Source: Eupeodes corollae
Lineage: Eukaryota; Arthropoda; Insecta; Diptera; Syrphidae
Length of the DNA: 64,000 nucleotides
Direction: 5' to 3'
NCBI RefSeq assembly: GCF_945859685.1
Contig: NC_079148.1
Coordinates: forward strand, 42,481,946 to 42,545,945
Part shown: positions 26,284-40,207 of the stretch, one piece after another
How the letters are laid out: each line of letters opens with the position of its first letter
Numbering within the stretch: position 1 is the stretch's first letter
Translations under genes and position numbers: made by a program
The notes under the pieces: model-generated
Told to the model about the DNA's origin: nothing
Databases searched by the model: none
The model's input: the letters and a program-made list of their open reading frames with translations, nothing else

Positions 26284-29200
26284 ATGTCTAAATCAAACGC
26301 GGACTTTAGTGCATTCGACTTTAACGATAGCTCCGAGAACAGTTTGAATTCGCGCAGCATTTTCCTGAATCGCGGCGGGCTCGACTCGGTGACAAACAGT
26401 GGCGCCGGAGAGGGTGGCGGCAGTATAAATGGAGGCTGCTCCTCGTCGCAAGCAGCCTCCGAAATAGGTGGTGGCGGTGGCAATGACGGTGAGGGTGACG
26501 GTGACGGTGACGAAGACGTCGACAATGACGGTGACGGTGACACAAACATAAATGGCAACAACGAGGGTAGTAACGCATTAGATGCAGTTTCGGGTGCGAT
26601 AGGCAGCACAAATAGTCGTGCGGGCACATCTGCCTCTGCAGCCGGAATTGGAACTAACGGTGGTGGCAGCGGTGGTGTTAGGGGTAGTGGTAGTGGTGGC
26701 GGTGGCGGAGGGGCTAGTTGTAGTGATGTGTTGGTGAATAATTTTAACGACGTTCGCTGTGCGAGTGCAAGTTTAAGTAATAATAGTTTGGCGACCACAG
26801 GTGGATTGGGGGGTGGTGGTGGCAGTGCTGGCGATGGTAGTGGCAATGGCAGTAACAGTAAAAAGTATCGCCACCAAAATTACAGTAAAAATATTTACAT
26901 TGGAACAAAAAATGCTGAAAAATGGGAATTAACAAGGACCAAGCTGGCGTTTAAAAATGACGTTGAATTCGTTGCATATCTCTTAAATTTGGCAGAAAAT
27001 GATACCGAAAGGAGTTCAAGGTGAGAACCTATCTATTTCCATATACATACCTCCTCTGTTGAGTTTAATATATTATTGTAAAAAGAAAATAGAAAGAGGG
27101 AGTTGATGAGAAGGTTCAATGGTGACTGATAAGAATCTTTTTTTGTTAGGAAATTTTAAAAGAATTTTCAATTATGAATTTCGTTTTAATAACACATGCC
27201 TTAAAGCAATATTAATCAATTTACTTTAAAAATAAATTTATAGCATTTTAATTGAAAAGGAAAAGAAAATCACTGTAAAATATATTTAAATTTTGAGAAA
27301 ATGTGAGCCTCTTTTATTTGTGAAGTAGTTCAAATGATTTTTAAAAAGACAAAATGTTTGTCTTGTTATATATGTATGTACATACATATTATTATACGTC
27401 TGTTTCTTAATTTTTAAAATAAATAATTGTGTTCAACAATAGAGAGACAGGCCAGTTTAGGACAAGATCACTCTTTAATCAAAAAATCCTAAAATTGTTG
27501 GTGCACTGATGATCTGCCTGTCTGATGGTCTGAGTCTTTCTTAGATGCAAATAAAATACCTATCAAGTTATCTTAAAAAAGTAGGTATGCCTATCCGACT
27601 TTTTACACCGAAAACATGATTGTGTAAATGTTTAAAAGCTTAAATGTGTTTAATGTTAATTTCGTTTTGAATTACTCACGACGTATGAATACAGATTAGG
27701 GTCGAACCGATGCGATAGTTTAACGATTTGTCCATATTAGGGGGTTACCTATAAGAAGTTTCATTTTAGTGTTCGAAGTAAACGATTGATTTTTAAATAC
27801 ATCAATGCATTTGGGATTGACTGTGAAGAGTAGGATATTCCACTAAGAATGCATAACAATATAATGGTCATCATGTCTTCTGTTGCAGAACCATTCTTTT
27901 TACAGAAATTCCATCTCCTGAATTGATTTTTGGACCGTTTACATAGACCTTATGCTTCCCTTGTTTTGGAATATTACGATTGCTTTGGAATATTACGATT
28001 TTTTTAAGTAGATTTTAACAATTGCTATTACTTGCTTAAGCAAGTTTGGGATTCGGTCTAAAAGGAAACTTTCCTTTGGCATTTAAAGAAGTTCTACCTA
28101 CATTTTAACCGATGTAGGTGTATTTTTTTTAAACCAAGTAAAAATTACTCGTTATGATTCGAATTTAATAGCAGACACAATGATTTAAAAATAAATTTTG
28201 TGGGTTGGGTTCGATATCCCGGTTTTTATATTCCCATTTCTTAAAATCCAGAATATAAAATCCTGCTGTTTATAATCCTACTTTTTGTAATGCCGTTTTT
28301 AGTAAGAGATTGTTTACTAATCTGATACTGTAACTACTGAAATGTCAAAATGAAAAATAATGCTTGTGGATAATGCTTGTTCGATAACTTAAAAATGTAA
28401 CCAAGCTTCCCAAACTTGTTATTTTTTCTATGAGAAATTGTGAAAATTTGCAAGAAATTTCTTGTTACCAAACATACCAGCTGTTTTATGTCTTTATTTT
28501 TTGCCGATGTCGACGATATGTCAAAATTTCAGTTCGCTTAGTTAACATTTGGAAAATAATAACAAACGATACCTATTTAACTATCGTGCAAACGCTCTCG
28601 TTTTGACGATTATTGTCTTACGTGAAGTAAGACTGTCGTCAATAGGCTGTCGTCTGACGATAATAGTTTTCCGGAATGACCCTCCTGGATTTTTAAAAAT
28701 CGGTATTTTCGAAGACGGGATTTTAAACTATTTTTCGGGATTTTTTTAAAAACTGGATTCCGAAACGCTCCTAAATTTTATACACATGCCTTTTTTTAAT
28801 TTTTATTTCACTTTACTATAATTCTCAATTGACAAAAATCTATGTAGTCTCTATTTTATTTAGCTAACATTGAAATTTAGTTTATGTAGTTCAAAATTTA
28901 TAAGTTCAATTTTGAGAAATTCTTAATGTAAAATAAAAGTTTTTACTTCACTACTATCTTGGTAAAAAAGACTTCTATTTTACCTTTAAATGTATAGTTA
29001 TATCTCCCTAATTCCTTATATTTATATTTCAGCCAGGTTACGTAACTGGCAATGAAATTATTCTTTAACTTACCTAAATATTCTTTTTAAAAATGTTCAG
29101 TATCTTATATAATAACTTCTCATGGTAAGTTAATGTAATGGGTCCAATTTGCCAAATTGAAAATTATGACATTTCTCGACGTTTCAAAGTCCCTAGAGTC

Positions 29201-32200
29201 GAAATAAAGGATTTTTAGAAAGGTGTCTGTGCGTGCCTGTGTACGTACGTTCGAACTTCCGTACGTCCGTACTTTCGCGACGTTTTTTTCGCTTACCATA
29301 GCTCAAGAACCAGTAGAGATATCGACTTCAAATAAATTTTGTTATTTATACAGATAAAAAGGCAAAAAGATGCAGAAAGGGCTCTCAAGAAAATTGCGTG
29401 GGCGGTTTTTTTACCATAGCAGTTTAAAAAAAGGTTAACATGTTGGTTAACCCTAAATATCTTACGAACCAAAAATGTTAGAGACTTTAATTCAATTTTA
29501 TATAATATATTGTAACGTGATACCAAACCAGTACTGAAAAAAATGTTCACCTCAAAAATTTTACGAATACAAAATGATATTTCGACTCAAATATCTTTTC
29601 AAAAATTTGAAATTATGACTTCCAACTAATTTGCACTTATAAGACATATTGTTTTCAACATTCCAAAAAATTTTGAAAAATATCGAATTGACAGTTTTTT
29701 TACAAAAAATATAAACCTAAACAAACAAATTTATAAAAGTTGGCACAAATTATTGAGATATTGGCTTTAAACTATTTTTATCTTTTAAAAAATATTGTTG
29801 TCAAGACTCATTTAAAGGAAAATCTATTTTTTACAAAAAATAAAAACCTAACCAAAAAATAATACTAAAACTTGGTAAACATTTACTTTTGACTGAAATA
29901 GCTTTTCAAAAATTGAAGCTTTTTTGAATTCACAGAAAGTATTGTTTTCAATAATCAGTAGTTTGTTTATAAAAATCCAACAGTCCGATTTTTCATAAAA
30001 TATAAAATCTACAACAAATAGTACGCAAATTTAATAAAAATTGATGTTCGGTCCAATTTGTAAAAATTTAAGAAATGCTAATAAAATGGTAAAAAATGAT
30101 TCGATTAAAAATCTATTTAACAAAACTATATTTTCAAACTTAACTATTTCTTTATATGAAAAATATTGTTGGTAATTTTAAATTTTGTAAGAACTATTCA
30201 ACCAACGACTTTTTTAACCAACATTTTTAAGCAAGACAAATAGACAGACGGGATGGGAAGTTATCAGTCTGGGTATCATCCCAGCCTCTTTTTTTTTTTA
30301 AATCGTCATAACTTGTAAGTCTTCCAATGCCATGAAAAAACCTTAAAAGAACACCGAATCTATGCCTTCTTTTAATTGAAAAACTCAAAATTCATTAAAA
30401 AAAACCTTCATGGCCTTAAGGTCATAACGTCAAGTATTTGGAATATAATATTAAAACAAATATAGAAATAATGTTAAAAACGTGTATTTCTGAGTTTAAA
30501 CACATACATATAGCTTAAATCGGAATCAGCTCTAAAAATTAACTCTTAGGTAAACGAATTGGTTGTTTAAACCTTCAGCTAGAGTCAAATGAAGAATTAA
30601 AAACCCCTAAGTCCTCTCATAATTAATGAGAGATACCTCATTTCTAGAAACATGGTATAATATTTGTTTTAAGAACTACGTTGCGTTTTACTCTAGCCTT
30701 AAATATTGAGTTTTGTGTATTATTGCATTTTTAAATGATATATTAAACAAAAAAAAACTTAATCTAATAGAAAAATTGTATGGTTAAATGCCAGTTCTAA
30801 AAACAAATCAGTTAAAAAACAAAATAAAATAAAAATAAATAAAAAAGTTGTTTTCTTTTATTTCTTCTTTTAGTATTTCACTCTACGGACTGTTGCGCCA
30901 CCTAATTTATTTATTTATCAGTACAAAACAAATTATTTTATATTAACCTGCCTAATGGGGTCATTCAGTAAGCCTACTTAGTATCGACTAAAAAATATTA
31001 CTAGCAATAACTTTAGTTCTTCCAATTAATTGCGTTCCAAAAGCACTCAAAAAGTTTTTGAACGAAATCTTAATATATGCAAATGTCATCTAGAGTTCGA
31101 TATTTACTGAATAAAAAAGGAGTATTGTTAATTTCAAAAGTTACAATGTGTGATCTTTTTCTCACGGTCTACATTTTCAATTTTATATATGTGTTACTGC
31201 AATGTGTCTCAAATGGTTCAAGACCTTAGTATTATTTAATACTCAGTAAGTTTTCCAAAGGAGAAAACCAACTTAAAATGATTGAAATAAACTAAAAATG
31301 ATGGTTTTGGAATTAACTGCCGTGAATTTGTTGTAAATCTATGGTAAGAAAAATTATCCAGTGCTTTCCGTTGGGTTGCTCATTGAGGCATAGGGTTAAA
31401 AACTGTCAAAATCCAAATTGTTATTTCAAAAAATTATATACATTTATGTGAGATGCTTCATAAGTACTGAAAAAAAAACAAAATTAGATTAATTTTTCTT
31501 TAAATTTATTTGTTCCACATCTTCATACCTAATGACCGTTCTGTATACAATAAGTTTTGATTTAATTTGGAATTTTTACAGAAAATATAAATTACTTTTC
31601 TAATTTTGACCTTAAATAATAATTTCAATCTGTTTTTTTTTATCTAGCCTTCCTTCGATATCATCAACGACGAAAAATTTTCCAAATTTCAAATTGGAAT
31701 CGAATCTTACTGTCAAGGATTTCAGCAATAGTCAAACAGAAAATTGTAATGATCCTCTACCGCTAACAAAGCCTGCTCCTAAACTGAAAAAGCGAGTTCA
31801 ATTTCATGACCCACTTAACGGTTTTACCAAGACGAAAGACTTTCCAAATTTCTCTATGAAAGTTCCCAAACACGATGCACAGGACAAGGCAATCAGTAGT
31901 AGTTTAGATAATGATGCTGTTCCCGAAGTTCTTGATTGCAGAATTGCCGAAAAGATCAAAAGTGAATTAGCTGAAAAATCAGCAAACAATCAGAGTGACA
32001 CCTTTAAGGGTGCTCTGTGTTTGAAAAAATCCACCGCAGAAAATTACCAGATATTCAATCATAGTGACGCCGAAGATGATGATGAATTCGATGATGAAGA
32101 GGATAACGATGAAGAAGATACTGGATCTCTGAATCCTGTTGATAAGAACTTCCGAATACGAGATCGATCAAAAATCAAGAAACCTCCAAAAGTATCGTTG

Positions 32201-35200
32201 TTCAATGGGAAAATCAAACAGGAACAACAACCTCAGCCTCCAAATGATGCATCAGAGCTTCAGAGTGACGATGATTACGATGATGACGGAGATGACGCAG
32301 ACGACGGAGATGAAGGAATGCTGGCGACTGAAATTAAAAATGAGCAAAACTTCATCGAAGAGGATGACGAGCATAATGATCAAGGATACGGAATACGCTC
32401 GTGTCGAGAATGTACGGTTATGCATGACTACGAACACTGCCCTCTGAGGAATTCAGTTTGCTACATCAAGGATAGTGTTGATCTATCCACTTGGATCGAG
32501 AGGAAAAACATCGAGGCACTGGAGAAACTGAAAACCGACTCCGAAAGACTTGCTGATGGCGCTGACGCCAACGATATGGACGACGACAACTGCTCACAGA
32601 CGTCAGATGACCTGAGAAGGCTGACTGTGACATTCGCTGAAGCTTCAATACCTAATGAATTCGAACTTCGAAACATCGACGCGAATACTTTCGGGGTTTT
32701 CGCCAAAACTGATATTCCTCTCTTAACTAAGCTCGGTCCTATCATAGGCAAACCTGTCCAAGTCAACGATATCCCCGACGACAGTAATATGAAGACTATC
32801 TTCGAGATATGCGAAGGTGACCGAAAGTCAGACCTCATTTCCTGCGATGATCCCAACACCTCTAATTGGCTACGGTTCATCCGACCAGCTCAGTCTTATG
32901 AAGAACGAACCGCTAACTTGGTGTCGTTGGACCGTCAGGCATATCTAGTTACTTGTCGGGAATTGAAAGCAGGCTTCGAACTACTTTACTGGAGTGATGA
33001 CTGCAACACTATGTGGCGAAAGAAACACACCGAAAAAATCAGTAAGTTAGGCATTTTTTAAAAAAAGGTTGTTTTGGTTTTTAAAAGTGTTTGTCTTTCA
33101 TGTGTTTTAGATTGTGGGGGCTGTAATCTCAAGTTCGAACATCCTCTGTTTTATCGAACGCATTGTTCGGTGTTTCATGATCCTTCATTTAGTCTGACAA
33201 TTCGAAAATATCACTGTAAGGTTTGCGGTGAAGCAGTATTGGGTAAGGATAACATAATGAAACATGCGGCTGAGATGCACGAAGGTAAAGGGGCCTATCA
33301 GTGCCAATTTTGTAATAAATTCTTCTTGCGTCTCAATTATTTGGAGATGCATCGCACTTACGGTTGCAGTGCGAATCCGCAACGTGCTAGACCGCTGTGT
33401 GATTTTTGTGGGAGGAAATTCTGTCAGCCACAAAAACTTAAAGTGCACATTAAACGAATGCATAGCGGTAAGTTGATGTTTTCAATATTGTATTGGGTTT
33501 GTGAGTGAGTGTGTCTATTTTGTGTGAAAGAGGCCATTTTTATCTTTTGTTTTCAACATTCAACATTTCAATTCCATCGCCATTGTACCTTTTTCTTTTA
33601 GTTTTACTTTTATTATTTCAAGCTTCTATCTATTTATAAAGCGTAATTAAGACGCTATTATTTTAAATGATATGTCATTTCGCACGCAATCAAAAGTTGT
33701 GGACAATAATCCCCTGCAGTATTTTCAAGCTAACGATATATTTCGGATTCTGCTTTTAATGCTCAGATAGTTATCTATTTCAATTTCAAGTTAAAGCTTA
33801 AACAGCTTGAGTCCAAATTCTTTGTTTTTTGTTTTGTTTTCAAAATTTATCATCCACAAAATTGAAATTAATTTTAACTTTCTATAATTTAATTTATACA
33901 TTACCAACAGATCCATTTCATTTTCCATTAAAAATCACCAAAAAGCAATTTATTTCTTCATAATTTCATTTTAGATATGGCTGAAGTTTTACGAGATTTT
34001 CAGTGTAAATTATGTTCAAAACTTCTAGGATCACGGGCGGCATTGCAGCGCCATTCTAAGGAGGTACATAGCCGGAATTCAGCTGTGGTTAGTTGTCCAA
34101 GATGTCAAAAGCTATTCCAAAACCGAAGCAATTTGAAAATTCACATGCTCACACATTCCGGTGTTAGGCCATTCAAGTACTTACAAAACACACCTTGTTT
34201 TAGGGGTTATTTAAATTACGATTTTTTTTTAATTTTTAAGATGTGCGGAGTCAGAATGTACAGCAGCTTTTACAACAAAACAGTGTCTTCAATTTCATTA
34301 CAAGAAAGTTCACAATTATAGCCAAGAACAAATGCCAAAGATTGAACGTAGTGTGGCTTATACCTTTGATGCTTATTCTGGGGGAATGAAAGTAGACTTT
34401 TTAGGTATATATAAATATTTTAAAACTTAGGCCTTATATGGCGCTTGAAGAAAACTCTTTGTGCAGGGTCATTCATTTCGTGGTTTCAAGGTTATTGTCA
34501 AAATGAGTTACCATTTGAAGTGTCAAAATATTTGTTGATTTAATTTTTTGGGCGTAACGCTTTTAAATGAGAATTTTTCTGGGAGTGTAGTTTCTCATTT
34601 TGGTGGTGTCCAGTTGCCATCAAGATCATGGGATTTGACACCGCTATGAGAAAATCCGTATCCACGCAAACAATCCGCAAACTTTAGACACATTAAATAT
34701 CAACATTACTTAAGTTATGGCCGAAATACCACCCGAAACCTACAAACAAAATGAAAGACCCTGTACTTGTTTAACCAGCTTAGAGACTAACAAATGGAAT
34801 TATTTCTGATATCCGTTTTTTTTTTATTCTTTCTATTCTAACAGAACAAGCTCCTCGTCGACGCCGTAAGAGCCTTGAAGATCAGAACTCATTGCTAAGC
34901 TCGAGCATGCTCGATAGCAAGAGTGACACCGAATTCTCCGACGATCTGTTTGAGAACATTAAAAAATCGGGGAAATCCATTAAAGACCTTTGTCGAAATG
35001 AGACCAATTTGTCATTACTTTCTTCCAAAATCAACAATATCTTTACCAAAGAGGTTGGACGAAAACGAAAGAAAAAACAAAGACCAATAAGCCCCAAGGA
35101 AGATCCAAACGATATGAACGACGAAGACGAACGAATGGAACTTGTACGTCGAAAACAAAACGCTCAGTTAAGTTTGGTGGAAACTTTCCTATCGAAGACT

Positions 35201-37762
35201 GCCCAAAGGATATCAGAGCAACAACAAGCATCTGCAGCAGCGGTAGCTGCAATTGTTGAAGGTGCTGATGTTGCGGATAAGCTACACAATTTGGCAACTG
35301 CAAATTCTGATATTCCGGTCGATCATGAGAATAGCTTTAGACATCAGGACCACATGGGCAATGACTCACAAAGTTCTCCTTATAAGCACTCGCCGACACA
35401 TTCCATGATGCAGCGTCAGAATCTCGTCGTGAGTAAAGGAAGTAAAAAATGGATTAGCAATGACGATCGGCATATGTCGAGGGATTGCCCGTCGACTAGT
35501 GGTGTTAGTGTAGCAGCTTCTTTTGTCTCAGGGAATCAGGGAAACAACATTGCTATGGGAGTTCCTCCAGGTGGTGTAGATGATCCAAGTAAATTGTTGC
35601 CTAATAGAGATTTCTTGGCCCGTTTGATGGGTTCTTCGACCTCTGACCATCACAATCATCCTATGCCCCATGAAGAAGATGAGAATTCATCATTTTTGGA
35701 CGTCGTGGATTCTAATAACCCGGGTGCAGTGAATTCAGGCCAAATGAACCAGTTCCATCACAATGGTGTTGGTTCAGAAGCGTCACATCATCAGCAACAA
35801 ATGCAGCATATGAATTCCATCGCCCACTCCCAATCCTTTATGAACTCTTTCTACAATAACTCCAATGCAAGACTGACAAGTGGCGGTGGAGGAGCTCCGT
35901 CTTCAGCAAGTATGCTCGTAGAGGCGGCTCTTAACTCTGTTGGAAGTATCATGGACAATGATAGCGTTGAAATGAAGGTAAAAATTCAAGTCTACATTCG
36001 TTTTGTGTATTCGATAATTAAGTATATATAATTTATTCTATTTTAGTCTCAAGTCAACTCAAACCTCGATAACGGCAATCCGATGAGCTCTCAAATTGAA
36101 GTCGAATCGGATCGCTTTGGCGGAGGGAATATGTCGAACATGGACAATTTAGAAAACGAGATTAAGCTGATGAAAAATCTCAATAGTTTCCCCATGCAAA
36201 TTCCACCACTTCCCATGTATCCGGCGAGTGGGAATTCATTAAATTCATGCAACATCTCTCCAGACACGTCAACACCAACCGATCCGCAAAGCAATCAAAA
36301 TAACAATGACATTGATGTGGATGCTGGTTCGACTCCTCGAGGCCAACATATGGGTGCAGCGGGTGGTAGAGATTCTGCGAGTTTTTCGAATCATCATCAA
36401 ACACCTCCATCACCCCAAGCCATATCACCCGGACGGGACTACTCTATCTTTGGTAATGATAATGCGGCTAATGGTGGTGGACCGAGTATATCAGCTTCTT
36501 CACCCCTCCCTTCAATGCAACAAAGACGTAATGCTTCGAGTGTGGGAGCTAGTGGAGGCTCTGGTTACACCGATCATGAACTAATCTCTCCAGCGTCCTC
36601 ACCATCGATTCCGCGATATAACTTCAGTGGAAACGATATTTGTCGCAAAAGAGACGAAGATGTTGAGAGGCCGCACAATATGTCAGGACATAATCAACTA
36701 TCGAGTGACGATGAGAATAGTATACTCCCTCAAAACAGGTACGGTCTTAACCCTTTATTCAACGACCTTCATTGTAGCATTCTTTAACTTTTTTTTTGCA
36801 GTGGGCAAGATATGCGAATGAAATTCACTCAATCTCAAATGGATCTGGTTTATTCAAAGTACGAGAGTATGGCGAGTGCGGCAAATCTCAAATATGGCAA
36901 TAACCAGGACCTCGAAGTTCCATCGGACTATCGAAACACTTCCAGCAATGATCTCTCCGATCTGCAGGGCCTCGACATGACATCTCGATCGAATGTTGGC
37001 TCAAACTATCATCATAACTTTCAATTGCCTCCTGGTGGCTCCAATTTGGGACTTGGCCGGTATCACCATCACATATACGATATTCTCTCCGAACGGGAAC
37101 AACAACAGCAGCAACAGCAACAACAACAACATCATCATCAACAACAGCAAGATGAACACTCAAGCCAGCTCTCCATGCAACAGCACCAATCTATGCACAA
37201 TCATAACCTCCTACCTGACCAGCTAAGTGATCAGGACCACGATCAGACCACCTCTGTTGACCTCAGTCGAACAGCCAACTACGTTGTGTCTTCCCCTCCT
37301 CAAATTCCCTACAATCACCCACATCACGATGTCCTTCGAATGGTATCGCTCGACCTCACACCCAATGGCAATATGGGCGTTGGCAACAATCGATCCTTCC
37401 TGCCATCGCAAATTCAACACAATAACCGGGACAGCATCGATCATCATCGACTGCTGTCAACAGCTGAACAACATCGTATACTAGCGGCCTCCAATGCTGA
37501 TCAACACCGTTTGCTCGTCGACCCTACGGCACACTTGTTGATGGAGCAAAACAATCGACTTCTCACCTCCGATCAATCCAGATTGCTTGGCGAGACTGCA
37601 GCGGCACAAAACAGACATATGGTGTCGGCAGCGCGAGGCTTCGGTGCCTATCATCAAGTAGCTTCTGGCAACTATCATCCATCAGTTCGACCAGTCCTGC
37701 CATCACCCAACCATCATGCGTCCAATCCATCGAACTATCACCCATTCCCAGCATACTACTGA
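26284..37762 (+). CDS. PR-domain C2H2 zinc-finger protein (PRDM family), 8 coding exons
   Basis: Exons: 26284-27020, 31648-33041, 33111-33467, 33975-34176, 34241-34404, 34845-35977, 36047-36738, 36802-37762 (TGA). All borders are GT/AG and all phases agree, giving 5640 nt, 1879 residues. Layout: residues 1-245 Gly/Ser/Asn/Asp-rich, with a conserved-looking block WELTRTKLAFKNDVEFVAYL near 225; acidic runs near 387-405 and 452-470; a zinc knuckle CRECTVMHDYEHC at 498-510; a PR(SET) domain about 575-700, ending LLYWSDDC; C2H2-type fingers at 712, 746, 775 (last ligand Cys), 807, 840, 870 and 898; then a long Ser/Asn/His/Gln-rich tail with a Gln/His run near 1660-1680. A knuckle ahead of a PR domain is known from PRDM4/9/10/15-type proteins. 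The likely role is a nuclear DNA-binding regulator; methyltransferase activity is not implied. It does not look like Blimp-1 or Hamlet. The exact orthologue is not identified. Confidence 0.9.
29137..30290 (+). repeat. Non-coding dispersed repeat, copy 1
   Basis: The order of blocks matches 41795-42340: TGTCCAATTTG-like start, GACATTTCTCGACGTTT, GTGTCTGTGCG with CGTACGT-type short repeats, ATCGAATTGACAGTTTTTTT, AAAAATCCAACAGTC, AAAATTGATGTT, and an end with ACAGACGGGATGGGAAG. No open frame is conserved between the copies. This suggests a non-autonomous element or part of one. The class is unknown; the end GGGATG...CATCCC could form a hairpin. Confidence 0.6.
30885..30920 (+). mobile_element. 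SINE extreme 3' end with ATTT tail
   Basis: ACGGACTGTTGCGCCACC followed by TAATTTATTTATTTATC matches the last residues of the SINE at 60659-60967 and the fragment at 20857, in + orientation. Only about 20 nt of body remain, so this is a severely 5'-truncated insertion, or a remnant. Confidence 0.65.
34440..34800 (+). mobile_element. Mariner-family remnant in PRDM intron 5
   Basis: The intron between 34404 and 34845 contains TCATTCATTTCGTGGTTTCA (possible terminal repeat, 34471-34490), then a C-terminal transposase piece. The piece reads GVQLPSRSWDLTPL near 34610, followed by NPQTLDTLNINIT and VMAEIPPETYKQNE near 34670-34755, with a stop and a missing block after DLTPL. The family form is WPPRSCDLTPLDFFLWG. 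It is inactive and would be removed with the intron. Confidence 0.7.
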
Positions 37763-38540
37763 GATTGGTCTTAATTTAATTTTTCACTTTATTTTGTGAT
37801 ACTTTTTGAGAAGAGAAATTGTCACTCAAATTTGGAACTCAAAACAAAACACCTAACGACACTTGTGTTAAAATCAAAAATTCTTCTTAATTATTATTAT
37901 TTTTGTAAAACATTATTTTTTTTAAACATTATGTATGTATATCAAACTTTTAATAATACAAATATTTTTAATATTTATAACATAAATGTATAGTATATTC
38001 CTTTGAAGTTTCCTAACTTATGCACAACAACTTATGAAAGTTGAATTGTTGTTGTAGTTTTTATCTAGTTTTATTAATTCTTTAATCATTAATTATATTT
38101 TATAATTGTATTTTTTCATAATTAAAACAAAAAATCAATGAAAATACTTATGTACTTGTTTATAAATACACAAATATACATAACTTTGTATTCTTAAATA
38201 TTTAATTAAGAACGAATACATATTTTAATGAATACATTATTTTTATTAAAAACAAACTGTAAGTATTCTGCATGTATTTAATTAATCGAAAACATTATAA
38301 ATAATTAAGAAAATCTACATTATGTATGTATGATAGTTTGAAAGTATGTAAATTATTTCAGAAACAAAATAAAATTTAAAAAAAAAACAAGTAAATGTGC
38401 CAATAAACGCTACCCAACGGTTAAAAGTGAAAGATTTAAAATTTAAAAACATACAACATATATATATATATATAAATATAATTTTATAACAGAAACTTAG
38501 GCATTATTATGTACTAATAGTATACAATAAAACTTAGTTA
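37763..38540 (+). other. 3' untranslated region of the PRDM gene (approximate)
   Basis: AT-rich sequence follows the TGA. Candidate AATAAA poly(A) signals lie at 38368, 38402 and about 38526. Which is used cannot be told. An (AT) run lies at about 38459-38473. Confidence 0.4.
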
Positions 38541-39822
38541 GAACGTAGGTAACGATTACTGTTTAATAAAACAAAAGAAACTAAATATAGTTATTTTTCT
38601 TTCTTTTAAAATTTCTAAGAAAAAAAAAACAAAACAAAACACTTTTTTTAACCTTACTGTAACCTTATATTGTAACCAATATTGTCGTATTGAAAGAATA
38701 TAAACAAATATTGAAACCGTATACAATACAATAATAATTTTACAAAAATAGAAAACAAAAATTAGTAACATGATAATTGTTAACATGAGAATCCCAGACA
38801 TCCCAAGGTAGTTTACTATTTTTACACCTGACGCCCACAGAAAAAAATATTCAAGTACAAAAATAAAATAATATTAAAAATAAAAATAAAAATAATAAAT
38901 AAAACACAAATGCGCAAATAAAAAACAATTTACGCAGAAAATAAATCTTGAAATTTATATTCGAATTAAATGGTAAAGAGAAAGTAAAAAAACAAAAAGA
39001 AATAATTAATCATGATGTCCTTGCATTTTAATTTTGCTTAAAAAATAAAAACAATATTTAAGTATTTTTAATAAAGAATCATTTTTTTGTGTAAGATAAA
39101 AATAAAAATGAATTATCATTGCGAAATGAACGCAAAGATGATAAGCAGCAGTGCCATTTGTAAAAATTGGTTTTTATGTACTTATATTATTATAAAAAAA
39201 GAAAACTTAGAAGTTATGTTTTTTTTTCAAGTGAAAAGTAAAAAAATAACAATTTTTGTTAATAAACTATATGTAATTTTCATGAGAGAATTGAATGTAA
39301 AATATATTTCTTATTTAATACCAATATATAAACAAAATACTAATGGAAATTTTGTTTCTTTTTTTTTGTTTGTTGTTAAATTAAATTTATGGGTTAACTT
39401 TTTTTGAAAGTTTGAAAAGTCTGAATACCTTAATAATTCTATAACTTTGAGAAAAATACTTATTCCATCTCAGAAGTTGATGGGTTTTTGAGGTCTTTCT
39501 TGATAAGGAAATTTTAAAAATACTGGATTATTTATTTATAATTTTTAATTCGTTTCACAGAGAAAAGTTAAGTTAAATTCATACTGTACTTTCAATATTG
39601 TCCTTCTCGAAAATTCAACCAATGTAAAATGAGTAATCCTCTCACATTCTGAAATTGATTTATGATTTAAACTTGAAACATACAGGACTTTTATCGTATG
39701 AAATGTTATTCATTGTAAGGCCTTTAATGAGCCCATGAAATTCACCCGAAATATTTTTGTTTGCCTCAAATTTTAAAATTTTGTATGAGTTTTACCTGAA
39801 TGAATTTTAGCTTCGAATTGGA
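38541..39822. other. AT-rich spacer
   Basis: No gene seen. There are long A-rich stretches with many AATAAA-like words; small open frames are chance. Confidence 0.4.
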
Positions 39823-40207
39823 AATTATTATTATTATTATAAGCTTTATTTTCCATTATTGATATTTTGTACAATATTTATTTACATTTTCTGTTTCTTT
39901 TGAATTAATTACTATATAAATTGATATTTTTTTTTTTAATCAACTTTAACATATTAAAAATAGCAAAGTTTGAATAAATAAATGGATGCGTGTCAAAATT
40001 CTATGATCTGGCATAAGCCTCCCTCAATGTTGCTCAAAGATCTCTATCTTTTGCGTCATTGTTCCAACCTTGTCTTTCTTTTAGCAAATCGGGTGCCCAT
40101 CTTTTCTTCGGTCGTCTAATTGGTCTTCTGCTTTCTGGTGGTGTCCATTTTGTAATGATTTTTGTCCATATTTGGTCCTGTATTCTAGATATATGTCCTG
40201 CCCAATA

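Larger units (their letters stand above)
27021..31647 (+). other. Intron 1 of the PRDM gene
   Basis: The donor is GTGAGAAC at 27021 and the acceptor TTTTTTTTATCTAG ends at 31647. The 4.6 kb intron is AT-rich. It holds the long dispersed repeat at 29137-30290 and a SINE tail at 30885-30920. No other gene was seen inside; the open frames at 28549-28749 and 29293-29550 look like chance. Confidence 0.85.

Noticed and set aside
26205..26846. Pro-rich - strand open frame of 213 codons
   Set aside because: Antisense shadow of the Gly-rich first coding exon of the PRDM gene.
26284..37762. Naming the zinc-finger gene hamlet or Blimp-1
   Set aside because: The finger arrangement, protein length and zinc knuckle before the PR domain do not fit those proteins as I know them; no symbol was given.
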